14,520 nucleotides of DNA, taken from Armatimonadota bacterium. Its GTDB lineage: Bacteria; Armatimonadota; Fimbriimonadia; Fimbriimonadales; ATM1. This document shows positions 1 to 6,000 of the stretch, piece by piece. The stretch covers positions 1-14,520 of the forward strand of contig RFHN01000173.1 of assembly GCA_003695835.1 (NCBI GenBank), in the 5' to 3' direction. The notes under the pieces are model-generated. The model was not told the DNA's origin. It did not search any database and saw only the letters and a program-made list of their open reading frames with translations. Both the position numbers and the translations under genes were made by a program. The stretch's first letter is position 1. The number at the start of each line of letters is the position of its first letter.

Positions 1-324
1 CACTATCGCTTCCCAGGCCGTTCGCTCCTGCGCGCGGCCGCGCTGCTACCATTCGTGCTACCAACGGTGGTGGTAGTGGCGGGAATCCAAGCCTTTGTAT
101 CGCCACAGGGCCCGCTCGCGGCAGCCGCGCGCATCCAACATCGGTTCCTTCCTGCGGTCGTCGTGGACGAATGCATGCCGGTCCTTCCAGGCGTCCCTCA
201 TACGTTTTGCCAGCTTTTCAGCGGTAGGGTCCCTTCTTTCCACTGCGCGCCTTTCAAAAGCCGTAATCCACTTCGCAATTGCGTTCTTCCCATCTGGATC
301 GATCGGATTGCCGACGTCGATTAG
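1..324 (+). pseudogene. ThiP/FbpB-like ABC transporter permease, truncated fragment (runs off left edge)
   Basis: The frame starting at base 1 is open from the window edge to a TAG at 322-324. Its first 40 codons read like the N-terminal half of thiamine/iron-type ABC importer permeases: RFPGRSLLR, then the hydrophobic LPFVLPTVVVVAG, then FVSPQGPL. From memory, E. coli ThiP has a matching FPGR-LLR, LPVLVAVFG, YGRQGWLA order. These permeases form the inner-membrane channel for a periplasmic binding protein and an ATPase. After about base 120 the reading no longer resembles a permease: there are no further membrane segments and no EAA loop, and it ends where the opposite-strand HEPN-like gene begins. 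The gene is therefore probably cut here by insertion, deletion or rearrangement, and bases beyond about 120-165 are unlikely to be permease sequence. An assembly chimera is an alternative. The exact substrate cannot be told. Confidence 0.6.
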
Positions 325-1365
325 GCTCGCGAACTCAACGAAGAAGGACTCGAAAGCCTGAACAATAGAACTGACAAGGTAAGTGGGACTGTCGTGCCCT
401 TCAGGTGGACGATGAATGTGATACCAACAAAAGGCGAGGGAACTGTGCCATCGTTCGAGAAGTTTCCACGCACCTTCACCTAGATACTCAGCTACCTCCT
501 GGGCCGCTCGAAGCGTCTGATACTCCGGCAGCGGCCTCGGCTGAGGCGGTCTCCGGTATTCCCTATGCGACCGCACCATCTCATCCTCCAACGCCCTCTC
601 CACCTCTGAGGCCAGACCGCCTCGCGCGCCCTGTAACGTCACCTTTTCCGTTTTATATGCATGGAGTCGCAAACGCTCTTCGCCGCGGATCAGCTCCCAC
701 GCAAAAAGCATATGCTCGTTGGGCTGGCAGTTGCGGATCGCCAGACCCTCCACCCGGGCCAGCGCTTCCGTCATAGACTCTTCGTTCACGTCGAGAATGA
801 GGAACGTCCGATTCACTCCTCCCGGCGCGCGTCGCTTGTCTTCCCATTTGGGCCAGGCGATCTCCTTCAAGCGGCCGATCAGCGTCCCGTTTGGCGAACC
901 GTTCACGACAACCCTGCCCGTATTGTAGAAATTGACGGTTGCCTGATCATTGCCAAGGCCGAACTTCACCTGCGTGGCGTTTTGAATGGCGCGCCGCAGA
1001 AGCACACTGCCCTCCGGAAACTCGCGAAGGACGCACTCGACGCACCGGTCGACCCAGGCACCGTGATCTGCAATCTCCGCCTCGGTCGGTTCGGGGGCGG
1101 GCTCCGGTTCAGCCGCACTCTCTCGGCGCCCGGAATCAACCTCCCTCCCCCTGGGCTCTTCACGACTCGTGCCGATGTTGGCAGGGACGGAGCCCACGGA
1201 CCGCTTCGATACCGCCTTTCCATTCGACTGGTTGGACGACTCGGGATTAAGGGCAGGGTGGTCGGGGATCTCTTCAAACGGCGTGCCATCAAGAACCACG
1301 CCGCAGGATGGACAATAGCCGTTCCGCGGCTCTGAGAAGACTTCGTGACAAGTGGGACACTCCAC
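58..1365 (-). CDS. Zinc-ribbon, TBP-like repeat and HEPN-like protein; RnlA (RNase LS)-like toxin candidate
   Basis: The 435-residue protein starts at GTG 1365, with GGAG six bases upstream (1372-1375). Residues 3-21 form a zinc ribbon (C3, C6, C18, C21), followed by a low-complexity, Pro/Glu/Ser-rich linker to about 100. Residues 103-170 and 186-262 look like two copies of one fold: ATVNFYNTGRVVVNG at 142-156 and RLRLHAYKTEKVTLQG at 231-246. These recall the TBP-like repeats of E. coli RnlA. Residues 283-402 look like a HEPN domain, with E339 in AFESFF and R396-x4-H401 in RHAFVH, comparable to RHSLFH in RnlA. RnlA is an mRNA endoribonuclease toxin active against phage T4. The residue I align with the RnlA active-site Arg just before the Glu is Gln336. 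The last 20 or so residues are antisense to a permease gene, so the native C-terminus is probably lost. No RnlB-like antitoxin is visible. The assignment rests on motif recall, not a search. Confidence 0.55.
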   Translation of the reverse strand: MECPTCHEVFSEPRNGYCPSCGVVLDGTPFEEIPDHPALNPESSNQSNGKAVSKRSVGSVPANIGTSREEPRGREVDSGRRESAAEPEPAPEPTEAEIADHGAWVDRCVECVLREFPEGSVLLRRAIQNATQVKFGLGNDQATVNFYNTGRVVVNGSPNGTLIGRLKEIAWPKWEDKRRAPGGVNRTFLILDVNEESMTEALARVEGLAIRNCQPNEHMLFAWELIRGEERLRLHAYKTEKVTLQGARGGLASEVERALEDEMVRSHREYRRPPQPRPLPEYQTLRAAQEVAEYLGEGAWKLLERWHSSLAFCWYHIHRPPEGHDSPTYLVSSIVQAFESFFVEFASLIDVGNPIDPDGKNAIAKWITAFERRAVERRDPTAEKLAKRMRDAWKDRHAFVHDDRRKEPMLDARGCRERALWRYKGLDSRHYHHRW

Positions 1366-1371
1366 TGCCCG

Positions 1372-1411
1372 CTCCGCAGTTCCAGGATACCACGAATTGT
1401 GGAAAACGTGG
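1372..1411 (-). promoter_or_regulatory. Upstream region of the HEPN-like gene with RBS and small inverted repeats
   Basis: Reading on the minus strand, GGAG (1372-1375) sits six bases before the GTG at 1365 and is a plausible ribosome binding site. Further upstream, nested inverted repeats CCAC(1390-1393)/GTGG(1399-1402) and CCACG(1390-1394)/CGTGG(1407-1411) could be an operator, as toxin operons are often autoregulated. The stems are only 4-5 bp, so they may be chance. No convincing -35/-10 pair is seen in the 97-bp gap (1366-1462), which otherwise holds nothing recognisable. Confidence 0.25.
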
Positions 1412-1462
1412 GGATTTCCTCTGAATCCCTATCCTATTCCGCCTGCGAATCTCGCCGCAACG

Positions 1463-2335
1463 CTACTCCGAGCTGCGGATCCCGATTACGTAGTCGCCCA
1501 CGTCCGCGCTGACCGGGCGACGAACCGAGCCCCGTTCCATCGCCACCGTCACGACCGTGATGCCCCGATCACCGGTCCTCCGCCAGACGCGGTAGTTGAT
1601 CCCTTGGCGATACAAGACGTGACCATTGCCAGCCAAGACCACAAACACCGTGTTCGGCGTGACGACCGTCCGCTCCAGGTAGCGCAGAGCCGAATCCGCC
1701 ATTCCCTCGTCCCACAGCACCTGCCCGCGATACATGCCCTCCAGAGCAGCCCCCGGCGGATGTCCCTCCATCATCGCGTCGAAGACCTGACGGTGCTTTT
1801 CATTGCCGAGATACAGCTCGGGGGGTAGCTCCGCATCGGCCGGGAGAGCGTCGTACCCCTCTCGGCTCGCAATGCGCACCCAGTCCCGGGGCACATTGAG
1901 CGCAACCAATCGAATCGTATGATCCTGACAATACTTGAAAATCGGGCGATAGAGGCTGAAGTCAAAGCCCCATTGGTTCTTCCAATCCGACCGCTCGAGA
2001 AACTCCGTCTCTTCGTACTTGCCGAGCACCCACTTGTCCAGGTGCACTTGCATCGGCCGCTGATACATCTCCAGACCGACGATGACGTTCCTTCCAGCGC
2101 GATCCAAAGCTCCGATGACCAGCGCTTGCCATCGGTGAGCGTCCGCGCTGTCGTGGTTCTCGCCGACGTACACGAACCGCTCGCCCGCGCATCGCTCCGC
2201 AAACTCCTCCAACGTCACGACCCTACCTGTGCGAGTGTCTACGATCTGATTCAGCCGCGCCTCGACCGTACGATTGGAAAAAAGGGGAAGTTGATATACA
2301 TCAGCCAGCATCAAGGCAACGCAAAGAGTTAGCAC
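1463..2335 (-). CDS. ChaN-like (haem-binding uptake, TIKI/EreA-like superfamily) protein
   Basis: The 290-residue protein starts at GTG 2335. The superfamily motifs are in place: YVGENHDS (56-63) with the GExH signature, VGLEMYQRP (86-94), and the C-terminal AGNGHVLYRQGI (235-246). Campylobacter ChaN is an iron-regulated outer-membrane lipoprotein that binds haem. Related folds occur in erythromycin esterase and the TIKI proteases, so an enzymatic role is not excluded. The N-terminus (MLTLCVALMLADVYQ) is hydrophobic but has no positive charge and no good lipobox, so export is likely but its mode is unclear. The gene follows the solute-binding/permease fusion with 10 bp between stop and start. 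A TAAACT hexamer overlapping the upstream stop codon lies seven bases before this start, suggesting its own leaderless transcript. GAGGG also lies two bases before the GTG, too close for a normal Shine-Dalgarno. Confidence 0.8.
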   Translation of the reverse strand: MLTLCVALMLADVYQLPLFSNRTVEARLNQIVDTRTGRVVTLEEFAERCAGERFVYVGENHDSADAHRWQALVIGALDRAGRNVIVGLEMYQRPMQVHLDKWVLGKYEETEFLERSDWKNQWGFDFSLYRPIFKYCQDHTIRLVALNVPRDWVRIASREGYDALPADAELPPELYLGNEKHRQVFDAMMEGHPPGAALEGMYRGQVLWDEGMADSALRYLERTVVTPNTVFVVLAGNGHVLYRQGINYRVWRRTGDRGITVVTVAMERGSVRRPVSADVGDYVIGIRSSE

Positions 2336-2342
2336 GTCCCTC

Positions 2343-2348
2343 AGTTTA
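2343..2348 (-). promoter_or_regulatory. Probable -10 element (TAAACT) for the ChaN-like gene, overlapping the upstream stop codon
   Basis: On the minus strand TAAACT occupies 2348-2343, followed by seven bases (GAGGGAC) and the GTG start at 2335. Its first three bases are the TAA stop codon of the solute-binding/permease fusion gene. The same hexamer at nearly the same distance precedes the lipoprotein and nitrilase genes in this window. A -10 at this distance would place the transcription start at or next to the start codon. No TTGACA-like -35 was recognised. Confidence 0.45.
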
Positions 2349-4811
2349 CCGAGCCTGCTCGGCTGCGGCCGCCGTGGTAAACCGGTACTGCAAGAGCGAT
2401 CGGATTTGGAGCACGGTGAACCCGATCAGCATAGCCCCCATGACCCAAGCGGCCGCCGTTGCGTATCCGAACTTCAAGAACATGAACGCGTTTTGCCAAA
2501 TTTCGAGGCCCAAAGTGTGCGTGGCATAGAGCGGCCCGCCCGCGGTCATGATGAAGATCTGCTCCATCGCTTTGAAACCGCCGATGAAGGCGCCCAGAAG
2601 ATTGATCAGGATGAGCGGCTTGAGAGCAGGAAAGGTGATATGGACGATCTTTTGCCACCACGTCGCCCCGTCGAGGTCCGCCGCCTCGTATCGCTCTTCC
2701 GGAACGTTCTTGAGCGCGGCAAGATACAGAATGCTGCCAGGCCCAGCGCCCGCCCAGATGCCCGGAATGACCACCGCGAGCATCGCCAGCGACGGGTCGC
2801 CGAGCCAATCGTGAGTCAAGGCGAAGTGTCCGATTCCGGTTCCCAGCACGCTGTTTACAAAATCAATGCCCGAGTTCAGCGCCTGAAAGACCGGAGCCAA
2901 CAGCTGATTCAACAGCCCGTGCTCCGATTTGTCATAAAACTGTCTCCACAAAAACGCGATCACGATTCCGCTCGTCATCGCGGGCAGATAGAAGATCGTT
3001 CGGAAGAACACCTTGAACTTCGGGATCTCGTCGAGCATCAGGGCAAGGAAGAACGGGAGGAAAAAGCCGATGCCGAGCGTCAGGCCGACATAGAGAAAAC
3101 TGTTCATGACGCCCTTGTAGAAGGTTGGGGCGGTGAACACATCAATGAAGTTGTCCATGCCCACCCATCGCGGAGGACGCATGATTCGATAGTCCTGAAA
3201 CGCGATAATCAGCCCGCGGAACAGCGGGTAGTACGACCACACCAACAAGCTGAGCGCGGCAGGAGCCAGAAAGATGCTCATAAACGCCAGCACGCGCTGC
3301 CGACTCGCGCCCGCCTCCAAAGACCACTCGCCGGGAGGGAGCGAGCGGAAGCGACGGATCGCTCGAACTGTGTACCAGATCGTTCCTGCCAACAACGCGA
3401 ACAGAATTCCGAACGCAATGCCCCGCCTCTTTTGCATCACCTCTTCCGGGACATAGCCCAACAGCTTTTCGTTTGTTTCCTTGGCGGCCTTGTCGAGAAT
3501 CTCGCGTGCCGGCCGGTCGGGGTAGAGGAGCGCTTCCTGTAACGGCTGGTCGAGCAAAACATACAGCAGCTGGCAGTTCCTGCCGTACGGCTCGGGTTTG
3601 CCGTTCTCGAACTGTTCCCGGCTTGCCTGGACCAGCAACGGGTCCACGCGGCGCGCCAGATCATGGTAGCCGTACTTTTCGAGCAAATCCGGTTGTACGA
3701 GATTGCCCAGGCCGAACTCGACATAGTTCTTTACAGCGATCCTCTCCGCGTCCTCCCCTGCAAAGAACAGGATGAAACGCCAACAAGCCTCGAGCTTCTT
3801 GGGATCCTTGATGCTCGCGTTGATCGCCCACATCCCTGCGTTGATTTCGTTTGCCCTACCACCCGGCCCGGCTGGCATGGCGGCCACGCCGATCAACGCT
3901 GGATTCGTCCGGGTGCTGTGGAGCAAAACGTCGTTCGTGTAGTCGAACCACATCGCGGCCTTGCCGTTGTCAATGTCCTGCCGCCACTGGGTGGAAAGCC
4001 CTGCCGCAGGGCCGATTCGCTTCCCATCACGCTCCCACTTGTCCAAACACAGTTTGCGAAAGAATTCGAGCGCCTTCACTCCCGCCTCCGTGTTGAACGA
4101 CGCGCGCCACACCCCGTTTTCGGCACGAACGACGGGCTCGCCGCCCGCCTGCCTCAACAGGTTCGTCCAATGCCAGCCCTTTCCCTCCATGCCGTTGTTG
4201 AACAAAAACCCGTACCGACCGACCGAGGGATCGGTGAGGCGCTTGGCATACTCGTAGAACTCTTCCCAGTTCCGCGGCGGTTTGGATGGATCCAGTCCAG
4301 CCTGCCGGAAAAAATCGATGCGATAGTACAGGGCCATGCCGTACTGGATGTAAGGTATGCAGTAGATGTGCCCGTCAATGCTGCGAAGAACCTCGAGGAC
4401 CTTTGGCTTGATCCGGTTCAGGATTTCGGGATTGCGCGCGATCAGGTCGTCGAGCGGGCGGCAAAACCCTTGATCCACGTAGTTCGTCATCTGGCGGAAG
4501 TTGACATAGAAGACATCCGGCGCAGTGTCTCCTGCCATGCTCATGAGGAACGGGGCGTCCGGCTGATTGCCGGCAACCTGCAAACCTGCAGCGTTCACAA
4601 CGCGGAGGTCGGGGTTCTGTCGGTGGAACTCTTCGAAAATCGCGCGCCGGGTGATGCTGGCCGGGTCTACGGCGTCCTTCGGCGGAATCCCCCAGCTCTC
4701 ATGGGCGATCATTCGAATGGTTGTCACCTCGTCCTGCGCCACACAGAAGTGGACAGAACCGGCCGCCAAAACAGCGAACAGTGCGGACATCCATCGGCCG
4801 CCGATACGCAC
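2346..4811 (-). CDS. Extracellular solute-binding protein (family 1) fused to a MalF-type ABC permease
   Basis: The 821-residue protein starts at GTG 4811. Residues 1-25 are a signal peptide (RIGGRW, hydrophobic stretch, cleavage near VAQ). Residues 30-450 resemble family 1 sugar-binding proteins: DTAPDVFYVN (95-104), GIPP-like CIPYIQYGMALYYR (151-164) and NWEEFYEYAKRL (181-192). After a membrane anchor at 464-484 comes a complete MalF/UgpA-type permease: first helix 506-531, core helices to about 805, and the EAA loop YEAADLDGATWWQKI (708-722) ending FPALKP (727-732), which contacts the ATPase. Binding proteins are normally separate, about 420 residues, so tethering gives one receptor per channel. 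Such fusions are familiar for glycine-betaine (OpuA-type) transporters but less usual for MalF-type ones. The MalG-type partner and MalK-type ATPase are not in the window. The substrate is probably a sugar or oligosaccharide but is not readable. Confidence is high for both domains. Confidence 0.9.
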   Translation of the reverse strand: MRIGGRWMSALFAVLAAGSVHFCVAQDEVTTIRMIAHESWGIPPKDAVDPASITRRAIFEEFHRQNPDLRVVNAAGLQVAGNQPDAPFLMSMAGDTAPDVFYVNFRQMTNYVDQGFCRPLDDLIARNPEILNRIKPKVLEVLRSIDGHIYCIPYIQYGMALYYRIDFFRQAGLDPSKPPRNWEEFYEYAKRLTDPSVGRYGFLFNNGMEGKGWHWTNLLRQAGGEPVVRAENGVWRASFNTEAGVKALEFFRKLCLDKWERDGKRIGPAAGLSTQWRQDIDNGKAAMWFDYTNDVLLHSTRTNPALIGVAAMPAGPGGRANEINAGMWAINASIKDPKKLEACWRFILFFAGEDAERIAVKNYVEFGLGNLVQPDLLEKYGYHDLARRVDPLLVQASREQFENGKPEPYGRNCQLLYVLLDQPLQEALLYPDRPAREILDKAAKETNEKLLGYVPEEVMQKRRGIAFGILFALLAGTIWYTVRAIRRFRSLPPGEWSLEAGASRQRVLAFMSIFLAPAALSLLVWSYYPLFRGLIIAFQDYRIMRPPRWVGMDNFIDVFTAPTFYKGVMNSFLYVGLTLGIGFFLPFFLALMLDEIPKFKVFFRTIFYLPAMTSGIVIAFLWRQFYDKSEHGLLNQLLAPVFQALNSGIDFVNSVLGTGIGHFALTHDWLGDPSLAMLAVVIPGIWAGAGPGSILYLAALKNVPEERYEAADLDGATWWQKIVHITFPALKPLILINLLGAFIGGFKAMEQIFIMTAGGPLYATHTLGLEIWQNAFMFLKFGYATAAAWVMGAMLIGFTVLQIRSLLQYRFTTAAAAEQAR

Positions 4812-4817
4812 GCCCCA

Positions 4818-4823
4818 ATTATG
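4818..4823 (-). promoter_or_regulatory. Probable -10 element (CATAAT) for the solute-binding/permease fusion gene
   Basis: On the minus strand CATAAT (five of six matches to TATAAT) is followed by six bases (TGGGGC) and the GTG start at 4811. No Shine-Dalgarno sequence lies at a normal distance. The layout predicts a leaderless or nearly leaderless mRNA. It lies in the 55-bp divergent region shared with the release-factor-like gene. Confidence 0.5.
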
Positions 4824-4850
4824 CCTCTACGGGCCGAACGCCTGGCTGGG

Positions 4851-4856
4851 TAACCT
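4851..4856 (+). promoter_or_regulatory. Possible -10 element (TAACCT) for the baeRF-like gene
   Basis: TAACCT matches TANNNT and lies ten bases before the ATG at 4867, which would give a leader of about 3-4 bases. There is no purine-rich Shine-Dalgarno (the bases are TAACGTCAGC). It is weaker than the TAAACT cases, and no -35 is evident. Confidence 0.3.
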
Positions 4857-4866
4857 TAACGTCAGC

Positions 4867-5979
4867 ATGAAAGGGCCTTTCGCAAACCTGCTCTCCAACC
4901 TCCTCTCCCAGTCCGCATCCCCGTGCCTGAGCGTCTACATGGCGACACATCCTGCCAGCGCGCAGGCCGCTGAGGACCGGATTCGACTCAAAAACCTCCT
5001 CAAGGACGCCGAAGCCAAGCTGGGAGACAGCGCAGCCTGGCTCGATGGCCCCCGCCAGCTTCTCGAGGACGAAGAGTTCTGGACCCATCTGTCCAATTCG
5101 CTGCTTCTCTTCGCATCGCCCGATGGATTTGAAGTCGTGCGCACACCCCTGCCCTTTGCGGAAGACCAAGCGCTCTGCTCCAGATACTGTCTCAAGCAGC
5201 TGATCGGCTACGCAGACCATCCGGAGCGGATCCACCTCGTTGCCGTCTCGAGCAAGCACGTGCGGCTCTTCGAATGCTCGACCTCCGACATTACCGAGGT
5301 GCCGATACCGGACACCGTCCAGGTCGCAAGCGAGTTTCTTGGCTCGGACGACCGGGAGGAGGAGTTCCAGCAACACTCCGTCCACGCCCGGAGCGGTGGG
5401 ACGATCTTCCACGGGCAAGGCGCCGGCCGGGACGAAGAGGATGAGCATCGGCTTCGCTTCTTCCAACACGTCGCGCGAGGACTGGAGAGGGCCCTGGGCG
5501 CGAATGGCAGCCCCGTCGTTCTCCTCGGAACCCAGGAGAACCTGGCCCAGTTTCGATCCGCCTACAAGGCGCCCAAGGACCTCATCGAAGTACAAGGGAG
5601 CGGAGATCATGCAAATCTCCATGACCTGAACCGAAGCGCCTGGGATGCGGTCTTCGCGCGATCTCAGGCCGACCGGGAGAAGGCGCTCGCGCAGTTCAAA
5701 GAGTTGGAAGGCTCCGAAGCGGGCATCCACGACCCCGTCGCCATCGTCCAAGCCGCATCCACGGGCCGCGTTCGCGCCCTCTTTGTCGCTCCGGACGCGC
5801 ACGTTTGGGGTAGCGCCGACCTCGAACAACACTCGTTCGACGTCGCGGACGAATGGAGCGTCAACGCGGTGGACCTGCTGGATCTCGCCGCTGTCCTCAC
5901 TGCGAAACACGGAGGCGCGGTGCACTGCGTCCCAAAGGACCAACTCGGCGCGCTGGCGGGGGCGCTTCTCTTCGCCTAA
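4867..5979 (+). CDS. Bacterial archaeo-eukaryotic release factor-like protein (baeRF family 3-type)
   Basis: The 370-residue protein belongs to the bacterial relatives of eukaryotic/archaeal peptide release factor eRF1/Pelota, whose cellular role is not established; ribosome-associated functions have been proposed. Motifs: SVYMATHPA (22-30), RIRLKNLLKDAEAKL (38-52), a GIHDP region (286-290), and the glycine/acid segment FHGQGAGRDEEDEHRLRFF (181-199) typical of the group. The frame is open another 100 codons upstream, but that part is antisense to the fusion gene. ATG 4867 is chosen because it lies just after the divergent gap and leaves the family's N-terminus (LLSQSASPCLSVY). The protein looks cytoplasmic, with no signal peptide or membrane helix. 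The next gene, an AAA ATPase, follows after 21 bp and could be co-transcribed. The family subtype is from memory. Confidence 0.8.
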   Translation: MKGPFANLLSNLLSQSASPCLSVYMATHPASAQAAEDRIRLKNLLKDAEAKLGDSAAWLDGPRQLLEDEEFWTHLSNSLLLFASPDGFEVVRTPLPFAEDQALCSRYCLKQLIGYADHPERIHLVAVSSKHVRLFECSTSDITEVPIPDTVQVASEFLGSDDREEEFQQHSVHARSGGTIFHGQGAGRDEEDEHRLRFFQHVARGLERALGANGSPVVLLGTQENLAQFRSAYKAPKDLIEVQGSGDHANLHDLNRSAWDAVFARSQADREKALAQFKELEGSEAGIHDPVAIVQAASTGRVRALFVAPDAHVWGSADLEQHSFDVADEWSVNAVDLLDLAAVLTAKHGGAVHCVPKDQLGALAGALLFA

Positions 5980-5982
5980 CGG

Positions 5983-5988
5983 TACACT
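5983..5988 (+). promoter_or_regulatory. Possible internal -10 element (TACACT) before the AAA ATPase gene
   Basis: TACACT (TANNNT) lies twelve bases before ATG 6001, in the 21-bp gap after the release-factor-like gene. The twelve bases CTGAACCGAGCC hold no Shine-Dalgarno. This could allow independent short-leader transcription of the ATPase, but one match of this loose pattern may be chance. Confidence 0.2.
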
Positions 5989-6000
5989 CTGAACCGAGCC

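Noticed and set aside
1..52. A possible minus-strand gene starting at ATG 52 (17 codons to the window edge).
   Set aside because: It is antisense to the recognisable permease fragment and too short to judge.
2338..2342. GAGGG as a Shine-Dalgarno for the ChaN-like gene.
   Set aside because: It is only two bases from the GTG, too close for normal ribosome pairing, and no suitable later start codon exists; the leaderless explanation fits better, though coupling cannot be excluded.
3663..4853. A 396-codon open frame on the + strand opposite the solute-binding domain.
   Set aside because: It is wholly antisense to a well-supported gene and has no motif or ribosome binding site.
4567..4866. A 100-codon N-terminal extension of the baeRF-like protein.
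   Set aside because: It is antisense to the signal-peptide end of the fusion transporter gene and has no family similarity; ATG 4867 sits right at the start of the conserved region.
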